From assembly GCA_947489425.1 (NCBI GenBank), contig CANLDL010000002.1, positions 496,001 through 560,000 of the forward strand: a DNA stretch of 64,000 nt. Reading direction: 5' to 3'. Both the position numbers and the translations under genes were made by a program. Source of the stretch: an uncultured Pseudomonadales bacterium (lineage in GTDB: Bacteria; Pseudomonadota; Gammaproteobacteria; Pseudomonadales; Cellvibrionaceae). Under the pieces are notes generated by a model, which did not search any database, was not told where the DNA came from, and saw only the letters and a list, made by a program, of their open reading frames with translations. Shown piece after piece: positions 46,334 through 57,700 of the stretch (position 1 is the first letter of the stretch; every line of letters begins with the position of its first letter).

Positions 46334-48025
46334 ATGTCAATGAATAATGAAGATCCTCTTTATATCCCTCTTGCAGGTCCGACCTTACTAGAAACACCAC
46401 TGCTTAACAAAGGTAATGCATTTACCATAGAAGAGCGGCGGGATTTTAATCTACAAGGTTTAATACCCGGTATTATAGAAACCATTGATGAACAAGTAGA
46501 TCGTGCGTACCGCCAGCTCAATGACTTTACCAGTAATATGGATAAGCATATTTACCTACGTGCGATACAAGATACCAACGAAACACTTTACTACAAGTTA
46601 GTAACAGAACACCTCGAAGAGATTATGCCTCTTATATACACCCCAACCGTGGGTGAAGCTTGCCAGCGTTTTTCTCAGATTTATCGCCGCCATAGAGGCT
46701 TGTTTATTTGCCATGAAGAGAAAGATCAAATTCGTCGCATATTACGCAATGCCACCAAACAAAATATTAAAGTCATTGTTGTTACCGATGGCGAGCGTAT
46801 TTTAGGCTTGGGGGACCAAGGCCTCGGTGGCATGGGCATTCCTATTGGTAAACTTGCTCTCTACTCGGCCTGTGGCGGTATTAGCCCTGCTTACACATTG
46901 CCTATCACACTGGACGTAGGTACAAATAACCAAGAGCTTATCGATGATCCTATGTATATGGGTGCCAAACACCCTCGCATTACCGGTGAGGCCTATGATG
47001 AGTTTGTCGAGTTATTTATTCGTGGCGTTCAAAAACGCTGGCCCGATGCACTGATTCAATTTGAAGATTTTGCCGGCCACAATGCTAATCGTCTACTCGA
47101 TCGCTACCGCCATAAAGCCTGCTGCTTTAATGACGACATCCAAGGTACTGCCGCGGTTACCGTGGGCACACTGCTCGCTGCCTGTAAAACCAAGGGCGAA
47201 GAACTTAAAGACCAAGTGATTACTTTTTGTGGTGCAGGTTCTGCTGGTTGTGGTATCGCCGAGCAAATTGTTGCACAAATGGTGTCCGAAGGCCTAAGCG
47301 ACATGCAAGCGCGTAAACGCATCTTTATGATGAACAGCCGCGGCCTAGTCATTGGTAGTATGAGCGGCCTTAAAGACTTCCAACTACGCTTATGTCAATC
47401 TGATGAGCGCTTAACCGAGTGGGGCGTTACCGGTGATACCGCCACCCTACTAGAAACCGTTACACATTCTAAATCTACGGTTATTATTGGGGTCTCAACG
47501 GTTTCTGGGCTCTTTACTCAAGAAATTATTGAGCAGATGCAAGACAATACAGACAAGCCAATTGTGCTTCCGCTTTCGAACCCAACTTCTAAAGTAGAGG
47601 CCTTTCCTGAAGACATTTTAAAATGGACAAACGGTAATGCTATTGTTGCAACAGGTAGCCCCTTTGACCCTGTTGAGTTAAACGGTAAAACCTATCCAAT
47701 ATCTCAGTGTAATAATAGCTATATATTCCCAGGTGTTGGCCTTGGTGTTGTTGCCAGTAGGGCAAGCCGCGTTACCGACAAAATGCTGATGGCATCGAGT
47801 TACGCACTTGCTGAATATGCAGCCACACACAATAAAAGTGCAGATGACTTACTACCCGATTTAAACGACATTCGCAATGTGAGTAAATTTATTGCCAAAC
47901 TCGTTTACAAACAAGCCATCGAGGATGGTCTGAGCCCGGATGTTAGCGATGAAGCGATTGAGGCCGCTATTGCAGAAAACTTTTGGGAGCCTGATTACCG
48001 CCCATTTATGCGAACTGCTATGTAA
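46334..48025 (+). CDS. maeA: NAD-dependent malic enzyme (oxaloacetate-decarboxylating)
   Basis: Converts malate to pyruvate and CO2 with NAD. The 563-residue protein has the malic N-terminal domain ([40 protein letters not shown], metal-binding DFAGHNA) and the NAD domain ([17 protein letters not shown]). Length and motifs match SfcA/MaeA rather than the longer MaeB. It stands alone and is followed by a hairpin terminator. Confidence 0.95.
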   Translation: MSMNNEDPLYIPLAGPTLLETPLLNKGNAFTIEERRDFNLQGLIPGIIETIDEQVDRAYRQLNDFTSNMDKHIYLRAIQDTNETLYYKLVTEHLEEIMPLIYTPTVGEACQRFSQIYRRHRGLFICHEEKDQIRRILRNATKQNIKVIVVTDGERILGLGDQGLGGMGIPIGKLALYSACGGISPAYTLPITLDVGTNNQELIDDPMYMGAKHPRITGEAYDEFVELFIRGVQKRWPDALIQFEDFAGHNANRLLDRYRHKACCFNDDIQGTAAVTVGTLLAACKTKGEELKDQVITFCGAGSAGCGIAEQIVAQMVSEGLSDMQARKRIFMMNSRGLVIGSMSGLKDFQLRLCQSDERLTEWGVTGDTATLLETVTHSKSTVIIGVSTVSGLFTQEIIEQMQDNTDKPIVLPLSNPTSKVEAFPEDILKWTNGNAIVATGSPFDPVELNGKTYPISQCNNSYIFPGVGLGVVASRASRVTDKMLMASSYALAEYAATHNKSADDLLPDLNDIRNVSKFIAKLVYKQAIEDGLSPDVSDEAIEAAIAENFWEPDYRPFMRTAM

Positions 48026-48034
48026 ATAATCTGT

Positions 48035-48070
48035 TAAGCGGGATGGTTCTATGGCTATCCCGCTTACCTT
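48035..48070 (+). terminator. Terminator after malic enzyme
   Basis: Arms TAAGCGGGAT (48035-48044) and ATCCCGCTTA (48057-48066) with a 12-base loop, followed by CCTTTT, directly after the gene. Confidence 0.75.
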
Positions 48071-48132
48071 TTACATCGATTTATCTCTATAAAAATAATT
48101 ATTAATACAGCTTTCATGCCTATCCCAATATT

Positions 48133-48957
48133 ATGTCCTCACCTAATAACTCCGTTAATGCTTCTGTAAACTTATCGTTTAGCCAAAGTTATCAACATCG
48201 TTTTGGTGGACTCATTCGATTATATGGTACACAGACATGCCATAAGTTATTGCACAGCCATGTTCTTATTATTGGTATTGGTGGTGTAGGCTCTTGGATC
48301 GCAGAAGCTCTGGCACGCTCTGGCATTGGTAAAATTACACTAATGGACTTGGATGAAATTTGTGTAACCAATACTAACCGGCAAGTACACACAAATAGCG
48401 AAACTATTGGCCATTCAAAAACATCCGTGATGGCCAAGCGCTTAAAAGATATTAATCCTGAGCTTGTCGCCAACTGCATAGAGGATTTTTTAAGCAAAGA
48501 TAATATAGCAGAATATATTAGTGCAGAATTTTCTTTGGTAATCGACGCCATTGATAATGCTATCGATAAGACAGAAGTTATTGCTTATTGTAAAAAAAAT
48601 AATTACCCCATTATTACCATCGGCTCCTCCGGTGGCAAAAAAGACCCTTCAAAAATTGCATATGGTGATTTAACAAAAACACCCGGCGACCCTATGTTTC
48701 TAAAGATACGAAATAATTTACGCCGTAAACATGGATTTAGTCGCGACACTAAACAAGCCTTCGATGTTGAAGCCATATATTCAAGCGAGCCGATGACCTA
48801 CCCCGGCAAAGACGGAGAGACCTCCAATAGCAAAGCATTTATTGAAGCTGGTGAGAAACTCGATTGTGGTAGCGGCTATGGTGCCAGCACAATGATTACC
48901 GCAAGCTTTGGGCTGCTTGCAGCATCAAGAGCTATTCACTTAATGACCAGCAATTAA
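48133..48957 (+). CDS. tcdA: tRNA threonylcarbamoyladenosine dehydratase
   Basis: TcdA (CsdL/YgdL) converts t6A to cyclic ct6A in tRNA using ATP. The 274-residue protein has the E1/ThiF-type fold: [20 protein letters not shown] (nucleotide site), [20 protein letters not shown] and [15 protein letters not shown]. The C-terminal TYPGKDGE and [18 protein letters not shown] segments fit TcdA. Together with tsaE, the window holds two steps of the t6A/ct6A pathway. DUF817 gene follows after 28 bases. Confidence 0.94.
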   Translation: MSSPNNSVNASVNLSFSQSYQHRFGGLIRLYGTQTCHKLLHSHVLIIGIGGVGSWIAEALARSGIGKITLMDLDEICVTNTNRQVHTNSETIGHSKTSVMAKRLKDINPELVANCIEDFLSKDNIAEYISAEFSLVIDAIDNAIDKTEVIAYCKKNNYPIITIGSSGGKKDPSKIAYGDLTKTPGDPMFLKIRNNLRRKHGFSRDTKQAFDVEAIYSSEPMTYPGKDGETSNSKAFIEAGEKLDCGSGYGASTMITASFGLLAASRAIHLMTSN

Positions 48958-48985
48958 GCCAAAAAATCGAGAGCTAAACCTAAAC

Positions 48986-49780
48986 ATGCCTATTAAACAA
49001 TTTATTTATGAGTTTTGGATGTTTGGTCTTAAGCAAGCCTACGCTTGTGTATTTGGTGGCTTTTTATTAGCGGTAATGATTATTACCAATTTTTGGTATC
49101 CCATTGAGGGCCTGCATCGATACGACTTTATTTTTCTCGCAGCTATTGCTTTTCAAGTTTTTCTCGTCGCTTTCAAATTAGAAACACTGCGCGAATGCGC
49201 AGTTATTATTATTTTCCATTTAGTGGCGACGGTAATGGAGCTATTTAAAACCTCCGATGCCATTGGGTCTTGGACATACCCCGAGGAATATTTTTTTGGT
49301 ATTGGCAATGTACCTTTATTTACCGGGTTTATGTATAGCGCAGTAGGGAGCTATATTGCTCGTGTGTGGCGAATATTTGAGTTTAAATACTCCTACTACC
49401 CCAACAAAGCTGCCACTATTTTATTGGTAGTACTCATCTATTTAAATTTTTTCACCCATCACTACATTTGGGATTTACGCTGGGGATTATTATTAGCCAC
49501 CGCCGTGCTATTTTACCGAACAAACATCTATTTTAAGGTCATTAAAACACATCACCATATGCCATTATTACTTGGCTGGTTTTTAGTAGCATTGTTTATT
49601 TGGTTTGCAGAGAATATAGCAACATTCACCAATATTTGGATATACCCCAACCAAACCGATGAGTGGCAATTAGTCTCTTTTGCTAAGTTAAGTTCTTGGT
49701 ATTTACTGATGCTATTAAGCTTTGTTTTGGTATCACTGATCAACAAAATTGATATTAAAAATAAAGGAACTCCTGATTAA
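48986..49780 (+). CDS. DUF817 family integral membrane protein
   Basis: This 264-residue protein has about eight membrane helices. [40 protein letters not shown] and [20 protein letters not shown] are the conserved segments of DUF817, along with the [18 protein letters not shown] region. No function is established. It is 28 bases after tcdA and overlaps the convergent mutarotase gene by 4 bases. Confidence 0.85.
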   Translation: MPIKQFIYEFWMFGLKQAYACVFGGFLLAVMIITNFWYPIEGLHRYDFIFLAAIAFQVFLVAFKLETLRECAVIIIFHLVATVMELFKTSDAIGSWTYPEEYFFGIGNVPLFTGFMYSAVGSYIARVWRIFEFKYSYYPNKAATILLVVLIYLNFFTHHYIWDLRWGLLLATAVLFYRTNIYFKVIKTHHHMPLLLGWFLVALFIWFAENIATFTNIWIYPNQTDEWQLVSFAKLSSWYLLMLLSFVLVSLINKIDIKNKGTPD

Positions 49781-50733
49781 GAAATTGTGAGCATCAGCCG
49801 GTGTTCTTCACCTGTAGCTAACGTGACAGCATCATCTAACGCATTAGCTGTTTCTATACAGACCATAGATTGGTATTCATCATCATCAAACTGAGAAAGC
49901 TGGCGAGATTTATCAACCCACGGGTTCCAAATAACCGTACTCTCACTGCCTTGACTTGCGAGCATGATAAATCGATTGCGATCGCTTAAGATGATTTTAT
50001 GAGGTGAACTTTTGTATATTCTGTCAACTTCCTTATTAAAGGCAATATCTTCGAGTTGAGTTTTTTGCTTCCACTCGTCTAGCGCATCGACATAATCAGC
50101 TTTTGAAAAACCACTAATGATGGCATTTTTAATGTGATCGACCGCAAAATAGCTATGCAAAGCCGATGTATAAGAAAAAGGCTCTGACCCTTTATTGGAC
50201 ACCACAAAACTTGCTGTTAGGCTTTTACCTATTTCAACCCGATAACTTAACTTTGTAGTAAAAGGCCAATATTTTTTGTAAAAAACTGGGGCCAAATTAT
50301 TATTATCGTCATTGAGATCTAAGCTAAATTCTAGCACTGTTAAATTATTATTTGATATCTCAATATTATCGAGCTGCCATTCCATGAGCCTTACAAAGCC
50401 ATGATTCATAATCGATGCGGTATCGACATTTTTATATTGCGCTGTAATTAGCTCGTTATTTTTTTCTAAAACACCAAACCAAGGCCAACAAATAGGCACC
50501 CCACCTCGCAGCGCTTGCCCTTCTTTATAAATACACTGCTTACTTAAAAATAAAACCGGAGATCCACCTTTACGCTGAAAACGAGAAATCTGCGCGCCTT
50601 GCAAAAAAATTTCAGCACTAGCGGCAGAATTACTCACACCAATAGCCACTAAGTCTTTATGACATTCAATAGTGATGCCTGGCAGACGACCAAAGCGCGA
50701 ATACAGATCATTTATTTTATCCGCTATATTCAT
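49777..50733 (-). CDS. D-hexose-6-phosphate mutarotase (YeaD-like)
   Basis: Interconverts anomers of glucose-6-phosphate-type sugars. The 318-residue galactose-mutarotase-fold protein shows [48 protein letters not shown] (conserved His) and [20 protein letters not shown] with MVCIETANA near the end. All YeaD landmarks are present. It overlaps the end of the DUF817 gene. Confidence 0.92.
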   Translation of the reverse strand: MNIADKINDLYSRFGRLPGITIECHKDLVAIGVSNSAASAEIFLQGAQISRFQRKGGSPVLFLSKQCIYKEGQALRGGVPICWPWFGVLEKNNELITAQYKNVDTASIMNHGFVRLMEWQLDNIEISNNNLTVLEFSLDLNDDNNNLAPVFYKKYWPFTTKLSYRVEIGKSLTASFVVSNKGSEPFSYTSALHSYFAVDHIKNAIISGFSKADYVDALDEWKQKTQLEDIAFNKEVDRIYKSSPHKIILSDRNRFIMLASQGSESTVIWNPWVDKSRQLSQFDDDEYQSMVCIETANALDDAVTLATGEEHRLMLTIS

Positions 50734-50780
50734 CGATGCTTTCTCTTGTTGATGTCATAACGATAGTTTTTCCGGTGGTG

Positions 50781-51779
50781 CTAGTCAGTAATCATTGACC
50801 ACAATTTGTTCACAGTTACCCTGTCGCTTTTGCGATCAACGATATACTCAACGTGATCGCTACCTGATTTAGACGGATCTAACTGCACGCCCCAAAGCGC
50901 ATTAATTTCGTTGGGAATTAACGAGTAGCGTATATCGATGACTCTATTAGCATGATTAGGCGATAGCGCGATATAACCATTAGAAAACCATCGAAACCGC
51001 TCGATATCTTTTGCTTGTTGCGAATTAAGATCAAGCCAAGGAAAAGCCTCTTGGACATCTAATTTTTTTATATAATCGCCTTCGTAAATTTTATGTGAAA
51101 CGCCTACCTTTACTGCATCGACATAATAACCTTGCTCAACGGTATAAACAATTTTCCAAACAAACAAATTGGCAAAACTTGGCTTTGCCTGAAGCGCCGT
51201 AGGTTTATGCCCTCGCGACTCAGCCAACTGCCAGCCAACCGCTTCTGCTCGCTCGCGTTGCACAATTCCAAGTAAGATATAAAAAATAGCCCACACCAAA
51301 GCGAGCCTGGCAACAAAGCGACTCCTTTTAACTGCTGCAGTAATAATTAACCCAAGAAGCGGTAACGTGAATAAAGGGTCGATAATGGATATAGTATTCC
51401 AAGCAAAACGTGTATTGAAAAAAGGCCAAAGTAATTGTGTACCATAGGCAGTACATGCATCTAACAATGCATGGGTTGCATAGCCTAAAGTACAAAATAA
51501 CCAGGTGCGCTTAAAACCAAAATTGATACGTTTGGTGACTGTATAGTAAAAAAACAAAGCACAGAGCAGACCACCAAAGGGAATAAAAATTAAGGAGTGT
51601 GTAAAGTGACGGTGATACTCCAAATATAGTAGCGGGTCGGTATCTGAGCGAATTAAAATATCTAGATCTGGAGCCATACCTGACAAAAAGCCAAGTACGC
51701 TTGCTATTATAAAATACTGCTTTTTAGCATACTGTTGCGATGCAACACTACCGATAACACCTTGCGTTAAGGGGTCCAT
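50781..51779 (-). CDS. DUF457/YdjM-type membrane-bound metal-dependent hydrolase
   Basis: This 332-residue protein begins MDPLTQGVIGSVASQQYAKK and has the conserved polar motifs SGMAPDLDILIR, EYHRHFTHSLIFIP and LGYATHALLDACTAYGTQLL within four to five membrane helices, typical of the LexA-binding, inner-membrane-associated putative hydrolase family. The C-terminal third is soluble. The reaction is unknown. It lies between the mutarotase and sfsA, all on the minus strand. Confidence 0.85.
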   Translation of the reverse strand: MDPLTQGVIGSVASQQYAKKQYFIIASVLGFLSGMAPDLDILIRSDTDPLLYLEYHRHFTHSLIFIPFGGLLCALFFYYTVTKRINFGFKRTWLFCTLGYATHALLDACTAYGTQLLWPFFNTRFAWNTISIIDPLFTLPLLGLIITAAVKRSRFVARLALVWAIFYILLGIVQRERAEAVGWQLAESRGHKPTALQAKPSFANLFVWKIVYTVEQGYYVDAVKVGVSHKIYEGDYIKKLDVQEAFPWLDLNSQQAKDIERFRWFSNGYIALSPNHANRVIDIRYSLIPNEINALWGVQLDPSKSGSDHVEYIVDRKSDRVTVNKLWSMITD

Positions 51780-51839
51780 TTCCTATCCTTTTAACATTAA
51801 TAATATTTAAAAAATCAAATATAAATCTAAAAAAATGCG

Positions 51840-52577
51840 TTATAAATGGCACGGTATTGATTCGACCAAGACAATCTCTTTACTCGATATCTTAGCTTTG
51901 TAAACCAACACTTCAACGCCTATGTCGATCGCTTCTTTTAATGTATGGCTATATAGTGGATCTATTTCCTTCGCAGCAGAAAAATACTCGATACCCTCGT
52001 GCTGAACACAAAAAATAATCACCGCACGATACTGGTTTTTAACCATAGCGATCAATTCACGCAAATGTTTAGTTCCACGCGCACTGACGGCATCAGGAAA
52101 CAATCCTTGCCCACCTTCTAGCCCAAGCGTGACACTTTTCACCTCGACATAGCAGTTTGCTTTTTGAGGCAGAGACCTTACTGCACCAGACTCCAAAGAG
52201 TCGGACAATAAAAAATCAATACGGCTATTTTCAGTGCCATATTTCACTTCAGCTTCTAGGCTCTGATACCCCAAAAGCTCTTTAATGCTACCCTGTTCAA
52301 TAGCCTCTCTTACTAAGTCATTGGCTTTTGCTGCATGAATGCAGGCTAAATGACCTGTACTTGCAGTAACTAGCTCCAAAGTATGTTTATATTTGCGCTT
52401 GGCATTATCAGAGCTTGAGTACCAACAAGGACTACCTTCCACCATACAGTTGGTCATTGCACCGGTATTAGGGCAATAAATTGTGATAATTTCTCCATTG
52501 GCAAGCTCAATATCGGCTAAAAAACGCTTATAGCGACGCAAAAAGGTGGCTTGCTTGAGAGAAGGAGAAAAGATCAT
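51840..52577 (-). CDS. sfsA: Sugar fermentation stimulation protein SfsA
   Basis: This 245-residue protein is SfsA: LKQATFLRRYKRFLADIELA, TIYCPNTGAMTNCMVEGSPC, SRIDFLLSD, CYVEVKSVTLG and FPDAVSARGTKHLRELIAMV. The D...E-x-K pattern resembles restriction-like nucleases, and E. coli SfsA binds DNA; its exact role is unsettled. It is divergent from dksA, as in many gammaproteobacteria. Confidence 0.94.
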   Translation of the reverse strand: MIFSPSLKQATFLRRYKRFLADIELANGEIITIYCPNTGAMTNCMVEGSPCWYSSSDNAKRKYKHTLELVTASTGHLACIHAAKANDLVREAIEQGSIKELLGYQSLEAEVKYGTENSRIDFLLSDSLESGAVRSLPQKANCYVEVKSVTLGLEGGQGLFPDAVSARGTKHLRELIAMVKNQYRAVIIFCVQHEGIEYFSAAKEIDPLYSHTLKEAIDIGVEVLVYKAKISSKEIVLVESIPCHL

Positions 52578-52890
52578 ATCTTTATTATTACAAAAAACGA
52601 TAGGGGGTGGGGTTTATTTATAACGTTTTATTCTCAACTGGATATTGTATTTGAGCTAGCCATCACCAATTAGCTATAACGACCCATTATCTATAACAGA
52701 ATTGATTAAATAATGAGTGAACTATACAAGAATAAGCAACATCTAATTGCGTATGTTATTTGTACGACGAATATGAAATAACTAGCACTTAGGCTTAAAA
52801 TCTGGTAAGTTGCGCGCCGGTTAAAATATGACGCCGGCTAGTTAAATCGCAACTTATAGCCAATAAAAGTATTAACGAGAGATACAGCAT
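52578..52890. promoter_or_regulatory. sfsA / dksA divergent region with dksA leader hairpin
   Basis: This 313-base gap holds a 9-bp inverted repeat TAAGTTGCG (52806-52814) / CGCAACTTA (52848-52856), enclosing two CGCCGG segments, and ending 34 bases before the dksA ATG. It lacks a U-tract, so it is more likely a 5' leader structure or operator than a terminator. Confidence 0.45.
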
Positions 52891-53325
52891 ATGCCAAATA
52901 CCAACGCAACGCTGACTTTACATGGATTTGAGCCTTACAAGGAAAAGAAAGGCGAGGAATACATGAACGCTAAGCAGCGGGAGCACTTTAAAAACCTACT
53001 GTTTACGTGGAAGACGGAATTAATGGAAGAAGTAGATCGCACCATGAGTTATATGCGTGACGAAGCTGCTAACTTTCCTGATCCTGCAGATCGCGCCAGC
53101 CAAGAAGAAGAATTTAGCTTGGAGTTACGTACTCGTGATCGTGAGCGCAAGCTTATTAAAAAAATTGATAAAACCATCGAGCAAATCGATGCCGATGACT
53201 ATGGGTTTTGCGATGCATGTGGCGTAGAAATTGGTATTCGACGCCTCGAAGCACGCCCAACAGCGACACAATGTGTTGACTGTAAAACGCTAGCAGAGAT
53301 CAAAGAGAAACAAATCGGCGCCTAA
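52891..53325 (+). CDS. dksA: RNA polymerase-binding transcription factor DksA
   Basis: Works with ppGpp at the RNA polymerase secondary channel in the stringent response. The 144-residue protein has the coiled-coil tip with DPADRASQEEEFSLELRTRD (tip acidic Asp-x-x-Asp and Ala) and a zinc finger YGFCDACGVEIGIRRL...CVDCKTLAE with all four Cys. It is the full-length canonical DksA. GluQ follows 165 bases downstream. Confidence 0.96.
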   Translation: MPNTNATLTLHGFEPYKEKKGEEYMNAKQREHFKNLLFTWKTELMEEVDRTMSYMRDEAANFPDPADRASQEEEFSLELRTRDRERKLIKKIDKTIEQIDADDYGFCDACGVEIGIRRLEARPTATQCVDCKTLAEIKEKQIGA

Positions 53326-53490
53326 CTTATCCAAAAGTTGAGCCTGCTATATACATATAGCTGCTTTTACGCTTCTTACGCTGGCAACGACAGACGTAAG
53401 AAGCGCTAGTGATGTTATCCCCTAACCTATATTTTGCTTATAATCGACCTAGATTCGCAAGCATAGGGCACAGAATTGTGTGCATCCCTC

Positions 53491-54474
53491 ATGAATGACA
53501 ACAATGACATGCCCAGCAAAGTAATTGACGATGCTCCCTATATTGGTCGCTTTGCTCCATCCCCTTCGGGCAAACTGCATTTTGGATCGCTGATCTCGGC
53601 GGTAGCAAGCTTTTGTGATGCCAAAGCACATAAGGGCAAATGGTTAGTACGTATCGAAGATATTGACCCACCACGTGAAGAAGCCGGTGCCAGTACCAAC
53701 ATTATCGAATCCTTAGAGGCCCATGGCTTACTATGGGATGGCAATATTCTTTATCAAAGTTCGCGCTTAGAAGCTTATCAACAAGCCTTTGAGAAACTAA
53801 AAGAGACTATTTACCCTTGCGACTGTATTCGTAAACGTATTGTAGCCCTTGGTGGCCGCTATGATGGCTATTGCAGAGACAAGGAGACCCACGCAGAGGC
53901 CATGGTTGCATGGCGGCTAAATACAGCCAAGTACCCCGAGCTGCACCCACAGTGTGAACGCTTTAGTGATATTTTTTTGGGTCGACAATTTCATACTTTT
54001 TTAGAACTAGGTGACTGTATTATCAAGCGTAAAGATACCTTATTTTCTTATCAGCTTGCGGTTGTTGTCGATGATTTATTTCAAGGTATTAACCATATTA
54101 TCCGTGGGCAAGATTTACTCGAATCGACTCACTGGCAACGTTATTTAGCACTATTGCTTACTCGCAATAGCAAGCCGGCAACACAAAAATTACCAATTTA
54201 TGGACATACACCACTTGCACTTGGCAAAGATGGGCATAAGCTGAGTAAGCAGGCGAAATCACCGACCATTAACAATACTTATGCAGCAAGCAATCTTGCT
54301 GCGGCACTCGCTTTTTTAGGGCATCCACCGCCAATAGAATTAGTGACTAAAATAGAAGGGAATAAGCAAGACCAGCTACTATGCAGCGAGATTTTACAAT
54401 GGGCATGTGCACATTGGCACCGCCATAAAGTCCCAAAACATTCATCAGTTGCAGAGGGTTTAACAGATGCGTAA
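53491..54474 (+). CDS. gluQ: Glutamyl-Q tRNA(Asp) synthetase
   Basis: Attaches glutamate to queuosine 34 of tRNA(Asp). The ATG at 53491 gives 327 residues; a TTG at 53476 is a poorer start. It is a truncated GluRS: YIGRFAPSPSGKLHFGSLIS (HIGH region), GGRYDGYCRD (zinc-site region) and KDGHKLSKQAKS (KMSKS-like), without an anticodon-binding domain. The dksA-gluQ order is conserved in gammaproteobacteria. Confidence 0.95.
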   Translation: MNDNNDMPSKVIDDAPYIGRFAPSPSGKLHFGSLISAVASFCDAKAHKGKWLVRIEDIDPPREEAGASTNIIESLEAHGLLWDGNILYQSSRLEAYQQAFEKLKETIYPCDCIRKRIVALGGRYDGYCRDKETHAEAMVAWRLNTAKYPELHPQCERFSDIFLGRQFHTFLELGDCIIKRKDTLFSYQLAVVVDDLFQGINHIIRGQDLLESTHWQRYLALLLTRNSKPATQKLPIYGHTPLALGKDGHKLSKQAKSPTINNTYAASNLAAALAFLGHPPPIELVTKIEGNKQDQLLCSEILQWACAHWHRHKVPKHSSVAEGLTDA

Positions 54475-54547
54475 CATCAATAGTTGTAGTATTTGAACAC
54501 GTGCAATTAAGCGAGCCATTTAAGCGAACAACGAAAACGTTAATAAT

Positions 54548-54718
54548 ATGAATAATCAGCGCTTTATCTTTTTTATTTTATTGATCGGATATATTTTTAC
54601 ACCAACTTTATTTAGCTGGCTAATTGCCCCCGAAGGCTCTTGGTACAAACCTTTTATTCTTTGGATATTTATTATTATTGGCGCTTACCTTTTTCAACGG
54701 TCACAAAAACCCTCATGA
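54548..54718 (+). CDS. cbrX: CbrX-like small membrane protein preceding CbrA
   Basis: A 56-residue open frame starts MNNQRFIFFILLIGYIFTPT and ends RSQKPS; its TGA overlaps the cbrA ATG (ATGA). It has two hydrophobic helices around residues 6-25 and 34-50, joined by LIAPEGSWYKP. In Pseudomonas a similar small membrane-protein gene, cbrX, overlaps cbrA and couples its translation. Position, size and overlap support the same assignment; the sequence match was not tested. Confidence 0.75.
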   Translation: MNNQRFIFFILLIGYIFTPTLFSWLIAPEGSWYKPFILWIFIIIGAYLFQRSQKPS

Positions 54719-57700
54719 CATTCGACCTAAGTTTTATAGCGCTTCTCGGCTTCTCTTATTTATTCATACTATTTATTATTGCGCACGCGGTAAATAACGG
54801 CTGGATTCCTAAAAAAATTACTCACCACCCCGCCACTTATATTATCTCTTTAGGTATCTTTTTTAGTGCGTGGTCCTACTACGGCGTTATCGACCTTGCC
54901 AACCAATTTGGCTATGGCGCACTCGCTTATTATTTAGGTATTGGTACTTTTTTTCTATTTGCTCCCATTATACAAGCGCCTCTTGCTGATCTCTGTCGAC
55001 GCTTTCAGTTGCACTCTATCGCTGACTTGCTCGTATTTCGATACAACAGCCAACTCGTCGGCAATATCGCTACGCTATTTATTTTGCTGTCGGTAATACC
55101 GCTATTAATCATTCAAATTCAGGCCGTTGCCGACACTATTTTATTGGTTACTCAACCACTACCAAGAACTTTAGAAGAAGGGCTCAATTGGAATAAACAA
55201 CGCGATACTTTTGCCTTAATTTATTGCCTGATTATTATCGCCTTTTGCATTACTTTTGGCGCCAGCTACAGCCATCACAAATCCCTTATTACCACGATGG
55301 CTTTCGACTCATTGATCAAACTTATTGCTTTATTGATTGTTGGTGGCTTCGCTTTGTATGGCGTTTTTGGTGGCCTCGATCAACTTGACCTTTGGCTACT
55401 TAATAATAGTGAATTTTTAATTAAGCTATATAATCCCGAGAGCAGCTCATCAACCCATACTTTGTTACTCGCTTTTATTGGTACCGGGGTTTTAATGCCC
55501 CATGTGTTTTATATGAGTCAAACGGGTAAATCCGTTAATCAAATTGCACGCACAGTGACCTGGGCATTCCCGCTATTCTTATTGTTAATGGCCATACCTG
55601 TTTTTCCTATTTTATGGGCAGGATTTAAGCTAGACGTACCACTAACACCCACTTATTTTACATTGGCCGTACCGCAATATGCCGATGCACCTGTTATCAC
55701 ATTAATTAGTTGGATAGGTGGCCTATCTGCCGCATCGGGTGCATTAATTGTATCGATATTATCGCTATCAACTATGGTTTTAAATCAATGGTTATTGCCG
55801 TTGCTTAGCCTTAAAAACCAAACCGATATTTATGCTCAATTACGCTGGTTACGCCGTTTAATTATTATTGGTATTACACTTGCCAGCTACTTTTTTTATC
55901 TCGCACTCGATCACGAGCATTCTCTGACAAAGCTGGCTATTTTGGCGGCAATACAAGCCTTACAATTTGTACCCGGCATTATTGCTATTAACTATTGGCC
56001 CGGTGCTAACCGCTATGGCTTTTATGCAGGGCTGATTACCGGCTCGCTTATTTGTCTACTCGGCTTAGTTATTCCCCTCATGTTTATGGATTTTACCGAG
56101 GTGCTATTGCTGGCTATTAGCCCATATTTACCGAGCAATACGCCACTTTGGGAGGCAATCACTTTACTCTCTCTTGGCGTTAATATCTTTATGTTCGTTG
56201 TCGTGTCCTACATAACACCCACCTCAAAAGAAGAGCAGTACCACGCAGACATTTGTGCCGAGGATGAATTAAGCTCGCCTTTTAGGCGCATATTAACTGT
56301 CAAATCAACCGACGAATTTAAAGATAAGTTGGCGCTCAGTATTGGTAAAGACGCCGCCGATAAAGAAGTAAATCGAGCGTTAAAAATTCTTGGATTAAAA
56401 GAAAGTGAGACCCGCCCTTATTCATTAAGACGCCTGCGTACACGCATACGCACAAACCTATCGGGCCTGCTTGGCCACACTATGGCTTCAGAGATTATTG
56501 AAGAGCACTTTCCTTATCAATCTCCATCCTCTAGCGAAGCCGCAGAGGCCATTGATATCAATTTAATGGAGAGTAGACTGGATCGTATTGGTAAAAAGCT
56601 GCACGGATTACCCGCCGATGTAAATCGATTAAGATTGCATCACCGTAATACCTTACAAACTTTACCTATTGCTATTTGCTCCTTAGGTTTTGATGATGAA
56701 ATACTGCTATGGAATGATGCGATGGCAGCGATTACCCACGTCCCAGCTAACCAGGTAACCGGATCCAAGTTAAACAACTTACCAGAGCCATGGGGCGAAT
56801 TGATTTCTGACTTTGCCAATGACACACAAACACACACCAATAAACAATCGATTGATCAGCAGGGAGACACCCACTGGTTTAGATTGCATAAATCATCCAT
56901 ACAAGAAGTGACGCAAGAACGCACCGAAGGACAAGTGATCCTCATAGAAGACATCACAGAGATGCAACTACTGGAGCAAGAGCTGGTTCATAACACAAGG
57001 CTCGCATCTATTGGCCGACTTGCAGCAGGCGTTGCGCACGAGATCGGCAACCCCGTTACCGGCATCGCCTGTCTCGCGCAAAACCTACGCTACGACGAGG
57101 AAGAGGAAGCTCGCGTTGAAACAGCAGACGCCATTGTTTCACAAACCGACCGTATTAGCCGTATCGTCCAATCCTTGGTCACTTTTGCGCACACAGGCAG
57201 ACCATCAACTGGCGATTTTCACAAGGTTAACTTACAAGAATGCGCAAACGAAGCGATACATCTATTGTCGCTACAAACTGATCGCAAGCCTATCGAGTAC
57301 CGTAATAATATCGACAAGAACATTTTTATTTGGGGCGATGCACAACGATTTATACAAATATTTCTTAACCTTTTAGGCAATGCCAATGATGCCAGCCCCG
57401 ACTTTAGCTCTATAACGCTTAACAGCCGCTTACATCAAGATCACTGCGAAATAGACATTATTGACGAAGGCTCTGGTATACCCGAAGAATATTTAACACA
57501 AATTATGGATCCCTTCTTTACCACGAAAGAAACCGGTAAAGGCACAGGACTCGGCTTATCCATTGTTTATAGCATCATCAAAGAGCACGGCGGCGATATG
57601 TTGGTTACCAGTCCGGTCGCTCAGGGCAAAGGGACTTGTTTTACACTGCAGTTGCCTCTTTTCAACAAGATTGAATCAAATACTGACTCAACAACTCGTG

